Source of the DNA: Thalassospira profundimaris
GTDB lineage: Bacteria > Pseudomonadota > Alphaproteobacteria > Rhodospirillales > Thalassospiraceae
Reading direction: 5' to 3'
DNA length: 64,000 nt
NCBI RefSeq assembly: GCF_003326755.1
Contig: NZ_JPWH01000006.1
Coordinates: forward strand, 62,001-126,000
Shown here: positions 14,451 through 24,400 of the stretch, one piece after another
Position numbering within the stretch: the first letter of the stretch is position 1
Layout: the number at the start of each line of letters is the position of its first letter
Notes under the pieces: generated by a model
What the model was told of the DNA's origin: nothing
Seen by the model: only the letters and a program-made list of their open reading frames with translations
The model's database searches: none
Program-made: the position numbers and the translations under genes

Positions 14451-16148
14451 CTAAAAACCACTTCGTTGCAACAGGGCGTAAAAATCGCGCAAGATGCCTT
14501 CTTTTTCCTGTGTTTCGGTCAAATCATCCACCAAACGGTCGGTGAAATTGGGTTGTCGTAAATAACCAACCACCCTTTTGCGCGCCATTGTCGCTGATTT
14601 TCCCTCGATCAAGACTCCGCTGGAACAGAATTTCACCAGCATATAGGCGCGCTGGCGCAAATGCAGTGTCGGGTTGTCAATGCGTTCAATAACCTTTTCG
14701 CGCATCAGATAGTCGGCCAGACCATTATCAAGTTTTTCACCCAAATCACGCTTCAGGTCCTCGACAAAATTGGCACGAGATACCTTTTGATACATTTGCG
14801 TCACCAGCGCCATTTTCTCGCGCGGCTTTGCCTTAGGGCCACAAAACGCGCGAAGGCCGCGCATATCGGCAACTGTTTTTCGTGTCAGCTCCGCCAATTC
14901 ATCCTGGATATGGGCGGCCCGTTCGCTTTGTGTCACCTCGGACAAAAAGGCCAACCGGCGCCAGCCCGGGGCGAGACACCCGGCAATTTCCTCGACCCCC
15001 TCGCCAAAGGCACGACTGCCGCCAACATTGCGGATACGGGCCCCGCGCTCGATCAGGGCTTCCACCATCGGCTGCCCAAAAACAACACCGTCCGCGTTTA
15101 ACAGCCGATCCAAAATCTGCACAAGCTGGTCGGCATCGCCGTCATGGCGCGAAAGAGAATTGGCACTTTTGAGTTCGCGGGCAACATAGTCAAACATCAC
15201 AAACTGCGATTTGGGCAACAGACCGGCCGCAAATAACGGATTTAAAAGGTCCAGCACATCCTGGGCCGCCCCCCGATTGCCTTTTGCCTTGCCGAGCGCA
15301 AGATCAATATGCAACAGCACTGCATCGCCAAAACTGCGCGATGGCCCCAGCAAATCTTTCAAGGCGACCGGTGAGCCCAAAATATCGGCCACCACGTCAT
15401 CGACCATCGCCCGTGCATGGTCATCTTCGGGGTCGCCCTTGACCTTCAGGGCGAAATCCAGCTTGGCAATCCAGCTGCGCGACGAGGACAATTCACGCGT
15501 TAGCGCCACCATCGTCAGAAAGTCGGTATCTTCCGCCAGGCGCAAACTTTTGATTTCGCGGCGTATCTCGGCAATGGTGGCGTCTTCAAACTGCGGCAAG
15601 TCGTACTTTTCCACCTGGCGTGCCCGGGCCGCGAGCGTGTCGATCGCACGATGCAGTTTATTGGAAGCCTCAATATGATTACCATCCGTGGTGCGCGAAT
15701 GAATGGTCGCTACACGGTCAACCGCGCTTGGCAGCAATGTATCGTGATACATCAGCTTGCGCATGTTCTTGAAATTGTACATGACCTCGGTCGGGGTCAG
15801 GACTTCCTGCTCGAAATATTTGCGCAAAAGCCGGTTAATGGTGGAACGGCTTTCTACCCCCAGCAAATCCTCGTCGGTTTCGCACAAATGCGCATCTTCG
15901 ATGGCTGTGACCCGAATGGGGTCATCCTCGCCACCGCCCTGTCCTTCTTTTTCCAGAAGAACCTTTTCGATGTGCCGACCATCGTCGCGTTCCCAATCGC
16001 GGATAACGCGCACGGCCGAGACTTTACCCTTCAGCAAACTCTCCGCATCGCTGATGGCTTCTTTCTCGGAATTGTAAGTGGCATGAATGATCCATCGATC
16101 ATCCCGCCTGACACGCACTTCGTACGTATAGGCTGTCTTTACCGGCAT
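14451..16148 (-). CDS. Uncharacterised 565-residue alpha-helical protein
   Basis: I do not recognise this family. The first 55 residues look like a small beta-rich domain (TYEVRVRRDDRWIIHATYNS, then SLLKGKVSAVRVIRDW). The remainder is mainly helical and charged, with no signal peptide, membrane segment, nucleotide-binding motif or catalytic signature. It is cytoplasmic by appearance. ATG at 16148 has GGGAG about 11 nt upstream. The gene is monocistronic with its own terminator. Composition matches the chromosomal neighbours, which argues against recent transfer. Confidence 0.8.
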   Translation of the reverse strand: MPVKTAYTYEVRVRRDDRWIIHATYNSEKEAISDAESLLKGKVSAVRVIRDWERDDGRHIEKVLLEKEGQGGGEDDPIRVTAIEDAHLCETDEDLLGVESRSTINRLLRKYFEQEVLTPTEVMYNFKNMRKLMYHDTLLPSAVDRVATIHSRTTDGNHIEASNKLHRAIDTLAARARQVEKYDLPQFEDATIAEIRREIKSLRLAEDTDFLTMVALTRELSSSRSWIAKLDFALKVKGDPEDDHARAMVDDVVADILGSPVALKDLLGPSRSFGDAVLLHIDLALGKAKGNRGAAQDVLDLLNPLFAAGLLPKSQFVMFDYVARELKSANSLSRHDGDADQLVQILDRLLNADGVVFGQPMVEALIERGARIRNVGGSRAFGEGVEEIAGCLAPGWRRLAFLSEVTQSERAAHIQDELAELTRKTVADMRGLRAFCGPKAKPREKMALVTQMYQKVSRANFVEDLKRDLGEKLDNGLADYLMREKVIERIDNPTLHLRQRAYMLVKFCSSGVLIEGKSATMARKRVVGYLRQPNFTDRLVDDLTETQEKEGILRDFYALLQRSGF

Positions 16149-16380
16149 AATGCTGACTGGCTCCCCAAAACTACCTGTATCGGCGAAAAACCGTGGAAAG
16201 CTGCAGTTGCATGTCCCAAATTAAGGGTATGTTCCCTCTTAAGATTAGAGTAAGCGAAGTTTAGAAGAAAAACAACCAGTCATACGTTTGGATGATTGCC
16301 TTCTAACGTGGATAAAACACGTGCAGCGCATAAAATGTTATTTCACAACATATTGGCTGCACCTTACGCAAAATGAATTA

Positions 16381-16404
16381 TTCGGGGCAGTGTCCCGCCC
16401 CGAA
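16381..16404 (-). terminator. Terminator after the autotransporter gene
   Basis: TTCGGGGC and GCCCCGAA pair around an 8-nt loop, 10 bp past the autotransporter stop. The following minus-strand sequence is AT-rich with a short T run. Confidence 0.55.
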
Positions 16405-16414
16405 TTATCCTGCC

Positions 16415-19400
16415 TCACATATCGTAGCGTAACCGCAGCAAAGCCGCGTGCCCGGTATAGGATTTGCGCAATTCCACTTCATATCCGGCATCAATGGTAA
16501 AGCTGCCGGTTTGATACCCCACACCAATGCCAGTCGCAGACGAAAAGCGGTCGGGTTCAATACCGTCGGTCTCGAACGCGGCCCCGCCCCCCACCAGAGA
16601 CGATTTCAAATGCTGCTGGTCCGCCACCACGTCATATGAAAACATCTGCGACAACTGCACCGACAAACGCCCTGTTTGAAGTGGCTGAAACGGCAGCGCA
16701 AAACGCGCCCCGATCCCCGGCGTCAATGTGTCATAGTCCTGACTGGCAACAGAACGCGAAACAGCCCCTGCCCCGGTTTCGGTATAACTTTCAATATTGG
16801 TATGGGCATATTGCAGGGATGCTACCGGCGTTAATGTTCCGGCATCAAAGGACAGCGCCTTGCCAATCAGGATTTTGCCAAATCCCTGCCAGCCGGAATA
16901 ATCGGCGTTTGCCGTGCGGTTCAAAGACGGAAGTTCGCGCGAACTGTCATAATTATTCCGGGCAAAACCAACCACCCCTTCGACAAAAACGTCTTCAAAA
17001 CTGTGACTGCCATAGGTCGAAAGCTGATAGCTGCTAATGTCGCTGCGATCAGATGTTTGCGTGTCACGTCCCCGCACAAAACTGCGCGAAAATGTGGCGG
17101 CAACACCGGCAACCGTTTTTTCACCCACCATCATGTCGCCACCAATGGCAAAACCGGCCCCATGACTGCGCGACCCGGCACTGCCATCTCGCGCATCCTG
17201 CTGGCCATTGGTGCCAAAACCCTGCATCCAGATACCGCTTTTGGCAGACGCGCCGCTGCTCATGATGCCAAGCGCAGGCTGAGCGTCACTTATTATCGCC
17301 GGGTTGGCGGCGGTTTCGTTCATTGCCAACGTTGCGACGGCACCGCCATCCCCGCCTTTCAGCCCGCCCCGCACGGCGGCCATGCGCCCCTCAATGGTCG
17401 AGGACACGGCCCCCAGTGTTGCGGTTGTCGCCTGAAAGGTTCCACTCGACGGTGCCGGTGTTATTTCTTTAATCGCCGCGCGAATTTTCTCTTTGGAGGA
17501 CAAGCTCTGCAAGGCGCCAACCACAGAGGCCATATCGCCATTGGCCGAAGACATCAGACTTTGCAGAACCCTGCTGCCAGCCATAGGACCGGCAACATCG
17601 GCAATGGACTTAAGAGAGGCGGTTAACACCAGATCATTGCCGTCCTGACCAAGGCTCCAGTCAACCAGCGGAGACGATTGATCGAGCTTTAACGCATCAG
17701 TATTCGCCACAAGACTTGAGGACGTTACAACCTTATATGTGGCACCATCCTTGATATACCCTTGGGATTTGGGACGAAAAGTCGCGCCATCAGCCAGCGA
17801 GGCCGTTCCCGCCACCTGTAGCTGATCGAATTTTTGCGCGGTACCATTAACTCCGATTTCCAGCACAGACTCAGAACCCTGGCTATAATCGCCCGAGACG
17901 ATGATATTTCGGACGGCACCATTCTCGGCGGCTTTCAGGGTGCCATTATTGGTCAGCGTCGTCGTGGTAAAACCTTTGTCGGCCTGCAAGGATGCCCCGG
18001 AATCAACAATAACCGACGTGCTCGCCTCAAAAGTGCCACGAAGAACAACCGATCCGCCATAGATGTGCGATGTCTCGAAACCGGAAATATTATCATCGAA
18101 GGTGAACTGACCCGATCCGGTTTTGAAAAAATCAATGCTGTCAGTACCTTCACCGCCCAGAATGTCGCCACCGGAAATCGTCCCGCCATTGATGGTCACG
18201 GAATCATCACCCGCCCCCATATCAACGGCAAAGGTTGAACCGGTCCCGGCCTTGATCACACCACTATTGACCAATGTGTCTGAGAAAACCCCGACCAGTT
18301 TGAGGGCATAAAGTTTCTGCCCCTCGATCGTTCCGGCGTTATTGATTGTCGTACTTGCTATCGCCGTGCCGTCGTCACCATTGTCAATCTGGATGCCGGA
18401 ATGAAACCCACGAATAACCCCGCCTTCATGGTTGATTATGGTCCCGCCGCCTGCGGCAATACCTTCGGAATGATTGTCCTGGCCACCTTTTTTGCCTGTC
18501 GCCCCGGTTCCCTGGATCAGACCATAATTTTCAATATCGGCATTCTGGTCGATATCCACCCCATCACCATCAACGCCGTAATTATCGGGATCATCCTTAT
18601 CATCCGGATCCCCCATATAGCTACCATCCCAGGCTCCGGTGATGGTGCCATAATTGATAACCTTGCCGTTATCATCCATCCCAACACCAGACCCGGCCCG
18701 GCCAATAATGGTGGCCCCTTTTTCGTTGGTGACGGTGACCGTATGATTTCCTAATGTACTAATGTCTGAAAGGTTATCTTTACTGTCGCCCCCGGAAATA
18801 CCGTGCTTGCCACCGCTGATCAACCCGCCGGTATGGTTGACGATCACGGAATTGGTATTGTCTTTTTTACCTGTATCAATCCCGTGTCCGTCGCCCGTCG
18901 TTTCCGAAATTATAGTGCCGTAATTATCCACGCGGGAAGCAATGCCGGTTTTGACAGCATCCGAATCTGTTGCCGATATTATGGCGCCGGCACGGTTCGT
19001 CAGGGTAACACCATAACTATCTGCCAGATCCAGCCCCTGTCCGCCGTCAGATTTGATCGTGCCAGAATTATCAATCGTAATGGTGCTGTTACTTTTATTC
19101 TTGTCAAACTTGACCGCGTCTTCCTTGTCTGACTTGATCGTGGCACCTGCCCGATTGATCAGTTCAATGATGCGCACCTGTTTTTTCGCACTTTTGGCAA
19201 GAATAGCACGTTCGTCAGCAGATTGAATGGTTCCGGAGTTGTCAATTTTAACCCCGGTTGCATCACTGTCTTCATCAAACAGGATCGCTTCGTTGTCTTT
19301 ACCAGCTGTAGATAAAACGGCACCTGTACCAATCTTGACCTGATCAGTTCCCGACACGATTTTTTGAGACGTATCGGTCGTATTTGCCGGAATATTAACG

Positions 19401-19483
19401 TCCGCAGCAATCGCCAAAACAGGCGAGGCAATGCTCAAGATCCCGCCGATGGCAACACAATTTAACAAATTGAATTTTTTCAT
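16415..19483 (-). CDS. Autotransporter with repeat-rich passenger and C-terminal beta-barrel
   Basis: This large secreted or surface protein (1022 residues from ATG 19483; a TTG lies three codons earlier) has a Sec signal peptide ending near residue 27. The passenger (about 30-640) is a beta-helix built of repeats of the type INNAGTI, IDNSGTI and VDNYGTI, spaced by Gly/Asp-rich turns including an Asp-rich stretch near DDKDDPDNYGVDGDGVD. A linker leads to an autotransporter barrel (about 750-1022) beginning GIWMQGFG. The final residues RLRYDM end in Met, not the usual aromatic residue. It is probably an adhesin or surface-layer protein. The gene is monocistronic with its own hairpin. Confidence 0.9.
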   Translation of the reverse strand: MKKFNLLNCVAIGGILSIASPVLAIAADVNIPANTTDTSQKIVSGTDQVKIGTGAVLSTAGKDNEAILFDEDSDATGVKIDNSGTIQSADERAILAKSAKKQVRIIELINRAGATIKSDKEDAVKFDKNKSNSTITIDNSGTIKSDGGQGLDLADSYGVTLTNRAGAIISATDSDAVKTGIASRVDNYGTIISETTGDGHGIDTGKKDNTNSVIVNHTGGLISGGKHGISGGDSKDNLSDISTLGNHTVTVTNEKGATIIGRAGSGVGMDDNGKVINYGTITGAWDGSYMGDPDDKDDPDNYGVDGDGVDIDQNADIENYGLIQGTGATGKKGGQDNHSEGIAAGGGTIINHEGGVIRGFHSGIQIDNGDDGTAIASTTINNAGTIEGQKLYALKLVGVFSDTLVNSGVIKAGTGSTFAVDMGAGDDSVTINGGTISGGDILGGEGTDSIDFFKTGSGQFTFDDNISGFETSHIYGGSVVLRGTFEASTSVIVDSGASLQADKGFTTTTLTNNGTLKAAENGAVRNIIVSGDYSQGSESVLEIGVNGTAQKFDQLQVAGTASLADGATFRPKSQGYIKDGATYKVVTSSSLVANTDALKLDQSSPLVDWSLGQDGNDLVLTASLKSIADVAGPMAGSRVLQSLMSSANGDMASVVGALQSLSSKEKIRAAIKEITPAPSSGTFQATTATLGAVSSTIEGRMAAVRGGLKGGDGGAVATLAMNETAANPAIISDAQPALGIMSSGASAKSGIWMQGFGTNGQQDARDGSAGSRSHGAGFAIGGDMMVGEKTVAGVAATFSRSFVRGRDTQTSDRSDISSYQLSTYGSHSFEDVFVEGVVGFARNNYDSSRELPSLNRTANADYSGWQGFGKILIGKALSFDAGTLTPVASLQYAHTNIESYTETGAGAVSRSVASQDYDTLTPGIGARFALPFQPLQTGRLSVQLSQMFSYDVVADQQHLKSSLVGGGAAFETDGIEPDRFSSATGIGVGYQTGSFTIDAGYEVELRKSYTGHAALLRLRYDM

Positions 19484-19619
19484 TTCCCCCAAGCCCCATC
19501 AAAGTATTGATGACGCACGGGATAGCATTATCTTTTGAAAAGACGGATGACTGTTCTGTGAAACTGTCATTTCGCAGAAAAGTTGTCTTCTCTTTACGTT
19601 TTAATCGCAGAATTATTTG

Positions 19620-20282
19620 TCAGGATGACACAAAAGAAAGTGAAATCTCGTCAGCCAACTTTCCCAACAATTGGCTCATGGCGGCAACAATATCCGCGCT
19701 ACTGGCAGAGGCCGGTTTAATTCTTTGATCAAACCGGTGGGAAAGCACAATTTGCCCGCTGGAAAAATCAATAATCTTCCATTGTGCATTCAATCGAACA
19801 GTCCGGTCAGGCTGGGCTTCAAAATTATCCACATCAACCGCAATTTGCCAGTTCACACCATCCCGGCTGTTCCAGGGAAAGGTCTCGATCCGTTTCGGGG
19901 TCAAGCGTGTTTGCAAATCCTGGGTCAATATCCGCCGGGTTGTTTCATCAAGCGGCTCGGCCCATTTATCATTTTCGCGCAAATAAAGCTCGTTGGGGCC
20001 GGTCCGCAAAACAAGCTGGGCGCGATCCAAATGCGAGGGCAGCGAGATCGGCCCCACCCCCAATACCGCATTCACCACGCCTGAAGGCATGGACTGCGTT
20101 GGCGCAACCGACGACAAAACAAAATAGCGCCCGGCTTCCGGGGTACTGCACGCCGCCAGCAAAGCCGCCATTCCCGCAACGGCACCAACCTGGCAGATCC
20201 GTTTCAGTCCAGCACCGGAACGACCAGCAACCTGTCTCTTCAGAATATGGCTCACTTTGCGTTTACCAGATACAAAAGCCAT
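19620..20282 (-). CDS. pqiC: PqiC-type outer-membrane lipoprotein
   Basis: This is the lipoprotein partner of the PqiAB lipid-transport system (ABC-type auxiliary component, formerly YmbA). The 220-residue product has a long N-terminus and a lipobox LLAAC near residue 45, predicting lipid attachment. The body holds the family's VLGVGPISLPSHLDRAQLV and FDQRIKPAS segments. Its start is one base after the pqiB stop, so the two are translationally linked. In Escherichia coli PqiC anchors the PqiB tunnel at the outer membrane; the same role is assumed here. Confidence 0.88.
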   Translation of the reverse strand: MAFVSGKRKVSHILKRQVAGRSGAGLKRICQVGAVAGMAALLAACSTPEAGRYFVLSSVAPTQSMPSGVVNAVLGVGPISLPSHLDRAQLVLRTGPNELYLRENDKWAEPLDETTRRILTQDLQTRLTPKRIETFPWNSRDGVNWQIAVDVDNFEAQPDRTVRLNAQWKIIDFSSGQIVLSHRFDQRIKPASASSADIVAAMSQLLGKLADEISLSFVSS

Positions 20283-20283
20283 C

Positions 20284-21969
20284 TTATTCCTCCTGATTGC
20301 CGGATTTGCCCAGGATCAGGGCGTTGGGATTTTGTTCCAGATAATCTGCCAGCGTGCGCACCGAACGGGCAGCCGTCGAAATTTCCTTGAGCGATTCCTC
20401 AAGATTATATCTGACCGGCGAATTCGGGGCCGTCATATCGCGCAAATCCGTCAAAGTCTTGCGGGCTTCATCCAATGCCTGTTCAGTTGCTGGCAAAACA
20501 CTGGCATCTAGGTGCGATACAAGTTGGTTAATACCGTCGCTGGCCTGCTGGATGCTCTTGATGCTTTGTTTAAGCTCTGGCGAGGTCACAAGATTTTCCA
20601 TCCCCTCCACCGTGCCCAGAACCCGCATCCCGATTTGTTCGATCGGCACCGTTTCAACCTTGGCCAGCAGGGACTGGAGGGAGTCCGTAATCTCATCAAT
20701 CTGATTGGGGAGTGTCGGCAGTTCCTGGAGACCGTTACCGCCAGTGTCATCACCCAGATATCGTGCTGGCGCCAGCGGATACATGTCCATATCCACATAC
20801 AGCTGACCAGTCAGAAAGCTGCTGGTTTTAAGACGCGCCCGTAGGCCATGTTCGATCAGTTGATCCAGAACGGCCTTGTATTCAGCGGCACTTTTAGGTT
20901 TGGCACCCACTGTCTGAATACGCTCCGGCTCCACCGTTATTTCAACGGGTGCGCGAAAGATGCCTTTATCGCTGAGATATTCAAGATTGACACTATCAAC
21001 GGTTCCAACGCGAATACCGCGAAACTCGACCGGTGCATCCGCCGAAAGACCACGAACCGACCCTTCAAAATATAAAATGAACTTTTGAGTATAGCCCTGA
21101 ACCAGGCTTTCGGCCTGTTTGCGGTTTTGATAGAGCGTAAACACCGTATTGGACTTCGCAGGTGCCGCTGTTTCATTGCCCGGTGGGGTCATAAAATTAA
21201 TCCCGCCCTGGATAACCGACCGGATCGATTGCGCATGTATCGATACCCCTTGGGCATTCAAATCCACACTGACACCGCTTGAATCCCAAAACCGGCTATC
21301 ATTCGTCACCAGTTTGTCGTAAGGCGCCTTGATGAAAATCGGGATCGAGACCTTCTGGGCGGCAGCATCAAGCGATGTATCAAGAACCTCGCCCACAGAC
21401 ACCCCATGCAGCAAAATAGGCGCGCCCGAACTGATCGACCCCAGTTCATTGGCTGTCAGGACAAATCGGGTCCCATCGCTGCCATCGGCAATAAGTTGTG
21501 GTTCTTCCGATCCCACAAATTCTTTGGCCGGTTTGCCCTCTTTGCTTGGCACAATTTCGATATAGGCCCCGGTTACAATCGTTTCGAGACCGGAAATCCC
21601 GCGCGAGGAAACCCGTGGACGCACCACCCAGAACCTGGTTTTATCGGTCAGGTAATCTTCAACCGTTGCATTCATCTGCAGGACCAGCACAACATTGCTG
21701 AAATCATCCGACAGATTGATCTCCTTGACCAGGCCAACATCGACATCACGATAGCGCACCGCCGTCTTGCCTGCGGTCAATCCTTCGGCCGACTGGAATG
21801 TCACCGTAATTTCAGGTCCCTTCGATGCCACCTCGCGCCATAAAAGCCAGCCACCAATAACAACCGCCACCAGCGGCACCAGCCAGATAAGTGACAGGTT
21901 TTGCAATCCGCGCCGGATTTCGGGTTTTTGCGGCTCTGATTGCCCCCGGTTCTGGTTGTCATCGCTCAT
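20284..21969 (-). CDS. pqiB: PqiB: MlaD/MCE-domain periplasm-spanning protein
   Basis: An N-terminal membrane anchor (about 28-46) is followed by three MCE (MlaD) domains, each opening with a hydrophobic-Gly pattern such as AEGLTAGKTAVRYRDVDVG. A long C-terminal helix (about 420-545) is expected to form the tunnel needle as in E. coli PqiB. It is 561 residues, the usual size. The start overlaps the pqiA stop (ATGA). The system moves lipids between inner and outer membranes. Confidence 0.93.
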   Translation of the reverse strand: MSDDNQNRGQSEPQKPEIRRGLQNLSLIWLVPLVAVVIGGWLLWREVASKGPEITVTFQSAEGLTAGKTAVRYRDVDVGLVKEINLSDDFSNVVLVLQMNATVEDYLTDKTRFWVVRPRVSSRGISGLETIVTGAYIEIVPSKEGKPAKEFVGSEEPQLIADGSDGTRFVLTANELGSISSGAPILLHGVSVGEVLDTSLDAAAQKVSIPIFIKAPYDKLVTNDSRFWDSSGVSVDLNAQGVSIHAQSIRSVIQGGINFMTPPGNETAAPAKSNTVFTLYQNRKQAESLVQGYTQKFILYFEGSVRGLSADAPVEFRGIRVGTVDSVNLEYLSDKGIFRAPVEITVEPERIQTVGAKPKSAAEYKAVLDQLIEHGLRARLKTSSFLTGQLYVDMDMYPLAPARYLGDDTGGNGLQELPTLPNQIDEITDSLQSLLAKVETVPIEQIGMRVLGTVEGMENLVTSPELKQSIKSIQQASDGINQLVSHLDASVLPATEQALDEARKTLTDLRDMTAPNSPVRYNLEESLKEISTAARSVRTLADYLEQNPNALILGKSGNQEE

Positions 21970-23234
21970 GATGGCGTCCCTTGTTGCATTTTCAGTATCG
22001 CGCGATCCCAGATCAGGCGTGGATCAAACGCCATCGCGGAAAGCATCGTTAAAATAACCACGGCACAAAATGCCACTGCCCCGAACCCCGGCACAACGGT
22101 AGCAATATTCCCCAGTTTTACCAAGGCTGCCAAAATCGACACCATGAACACGTCAATCATCGACCAGCGGCCAATCAGTTCGGTAATGCGATAAATCCGC
22201 GTGCGCTGGCGCAAGGGCCCGGCAACGCCCATACCTGCCGCAGTATAAACCCAGGCCAGGACCACCAGTTTAAAAACCGGCACCACAATACTGGCGCAAA
22301 ATACCACCATCGCAATCGGCCATTCCCCGGCATCGATCAGTGCACTTACCCCTGAAAGGATGGTATCGGCCTCGGTACTGCCCAGCATGGTGACGCTCAT
22401 GATCGGGAAAACATTGGCCGGAATATAAAAAACCGCCGCACTGATCAAAAAGGCCCAGGCATGCGAAAGGCTGCGCGGTTTTCGATGATGCACAACCGAC
22501 CCGCAACACGGGCATTTGGCATGTGGTTGATGTGCGGCATCGCCGGTTAGAACATAGGCACAAACCTCGCAGGTGGCCCAACGTGGTTCATCCTGTTCGG
22601 CGGCAATATCGTCGGTGGTCGGGTATTTCAGCCCCTTGGGAGCCAGTTTGCGCCACACCTCGCGCGGGTCAAGCTGCGCACTCATCAGCAGGGTTGTGGG
22701 AATAAGGATGCACACCGCATAAAAGGCGGGCCCGGCAATCACATCGGCAAAGTCGCTCAGCTTGGTTAATGCCACCAGCAGACCGATCAAAAAAACATCA
22801 AGCATCGACCAGGGCCGAACCACTGCCAAAACACGCCATACCTTGCGAATGGCCGGAAAACTGAAGCCGAAACGCAAAGGCAACAACACATAAATATAGG
22901 CCAGAATCAGCAGCAAAGGCGCTGCTATCGAGGTTAACCCCACCATGAAAGCCAGAAAGGCGAAGCCTTCATTCCAAAACGTGATCATCCCTGATGACAG
23001 CGTATTGGTCTCGCTCCGGCCTTCCATGCTGAACTGCAAAATCGGAAATGAATTGGCCAGAACGAACAATACCAAGGCGGCAAAGGCAAAGGCCAACGAC
23101 CGTTCAATACTGTTATTCTGGCTTTGATACAGCGGAGAACCACACCGTGCGCACCGTGCGACATGTCCGGTGGGAATTTCTTCTTCTACGTGAAGATAGT
23201 CACAATGATCACAGGCAATCAGCCGGTGCGACAT
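21966..23234 (-). CDS. pqiA: PqiA: integral membrane partner with two zinc-ribbon motifs
   Basis: This 422-residue inner-membrane protein has two similar halves, each starting with a zinc ribbon (CDHCDY ... CARCGSPL near 8-35; CEVCAY ... CPCCGSVV near 210-240) and followed by four membrane segments. This duplicated PqiA layout is typical. It is the first gene of pqiABC and overlaps pqiB by four bases. Confidence 0.93.
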   Translation of the reverse strand: MSHRLIACDHCDYLHVEEEIPTGHVARCARCGSPLYQSQNNSIERSLAFAFAALVLFVLANSFPILQFSMEGRSETNTLSSGMITFWNEGFAFLAFMVGLTSIAAPLLLILAYIYVLLPLRFGFSFPAIRKVWRVLAVVRPWSMLDVFLIGLLVALTKLSDFADVIAGPAFYAVCILIPTTLLMSAQLDPREVWRKLAPKGLKYPTTDDIAAEQDEPRWATCEVCAYVLTGDAAHQPHAKCPCCGSVVHHRKPRSLSHAWAFLISAAVFYIPANVFPIMSVTMLGSTEADTILSGVSALIDAGEWPIAMVVFCASIVVPVFKLVVLAWVYTAAGMGVAGPLRQRTRIYRITELIGRWSMIDVFMVSILAALVKLGNIATVVPGFGAVAFCAVVILTMLSAMAFDPRLIWDRAILKMQQGTPS

Positions 23235-23361
23235 TTATGAAATTCTCTCTGCTGTGACAGACGCGAATTGTCATTATCAACGACAATCAGGAAGTAAGAA
23301 GTAAAATTTCCTTTATGTCAAACGATGTGCATAGCATCTTATTCCCGACTGGGAAATATAT

Positions 23362-24288
23362 TTACTGATATTTTTCAGCAAGATGCCGCTTTGTTGACGG
23401 CTGGCGTAAAAAACGGCGGGCCTCGTCGCACACAATATCGGTCACACGCGACAAAAGCCTGCTTTCCATATTCCAGTGATGCCAAAATAATGGCCTTTCA
23501 ATGACATGCGGGCACGGCTGCACCAAACGCCCTGCCGCAAGCCCGGCCTCGGCCTGATGTTCCTCGACCACGGCATAGGCGATGCCCTGTTCTGCCATTG
23601 CAACAAACCCTTGCGAACTGGGCATGGTATGGGCTGGAAACTCGCCGGGTTCAAGACCGAAGAAACGATAGAAAAACAGGTTTTGCAATTCGTCATGTTC
23701 GGAAAAATTAACTGCCGGACAGGCACGCAACGCATCTGCCGTAACCCCGTTTGGGAAAAAACGTGCGGCAAAACCCGGTGACACAACCATGATATAGCGC
23801 ATGGACCCAAGCGCGCGCAGCTTGCAGCCCTGCACCGGAATATCGCGTGTGCCAACCGCGCCCAAAACCCGACCGGTTTGTAATAAATTATGGGTCAAGA
23901 CTTCATCTTGTACTTTTAAATCCGACAGCAAGCTCAATTCATCAAACAGTTTTTTGGGCACGTCCTGAAACCAGGTTGCCAAACTGTCGGCATTTACCGC
24001 GAGGGCAATATGCCCATATCCGCCCCCTTCCACCACATCGGGCACATCATCGCGCAATTCCTGTTCAAGCAAATGCACACGCTGATAATGTTGCAACAGG
24101 CGTTCGCCCGGCTGTGTTGGCGAAATGGGTTTGGTCCGCATGATCAGCGGCTGGCCGATCCGGTCTTCCAGCAGCTTGACGCGTTGCGACACGGCCGACT
24201 GTGTCAACCCCAGCGCCCTTGCCGCCTTTTCAAAACTGCCGTGCCGGATCACCTCGGCACAGGCCTGCAGCAATTTGTAATCGATCAT
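23362..24288 (-). CDS. argP: ArgP/LysG-type LysR-family regulator
   Basis: The 308-residue LysR-type regulator has an N-terminal winged HTH (residues 2-60; EKAARALGLTQSAVSQRVKLLE) and an effector domain from about 90 matching the ArgP/LysG group, which senses lysine and arginine and activates the ArgO/LysE exporter. The divergent neighbour is exactly such an exporter, 112 bp away, which strongly supports the call. ATG at 24288 immediately precedes the HTH. Confidence 0.9.
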   Translation of the reverse strand: MIDYKLLQACAEVIRHGSFEKAARALGLTQSAVSQRVKLLEDRIGQPLIMRTKPISPTQPGERLLQHYQRVHLLEQELRDDVPDVVEGGGYGHIALAVNADSLATWFQDVPKKLFDELSLLSDLKVQDEVLTHNLLQTGRVLGAVGTRDIPVQGCKLRALGSMRYIMVVSPGFAARFFPNGVTADALRACPAVNFSEHDELQNLFFYRFFGLEPGEFPAHTMPSSQGFVAMAEQGIAYAVVEEHQAEAGLAAGRLVQPCPHVIERPLFWHHWNMESRLLSRVTDIVCDEARRFLRQPSTKRHLAEKYQ

Positions 24289-24400
24289 CTATCAGCATCA
24301 TTTTTTCTAATGAAGCATCAGTATAATTCGATTTTCTTATTTTCCAAACTTGTTATCACCGGTGCAAACAACGATGACATGAACATACTGGATTTTGAAA

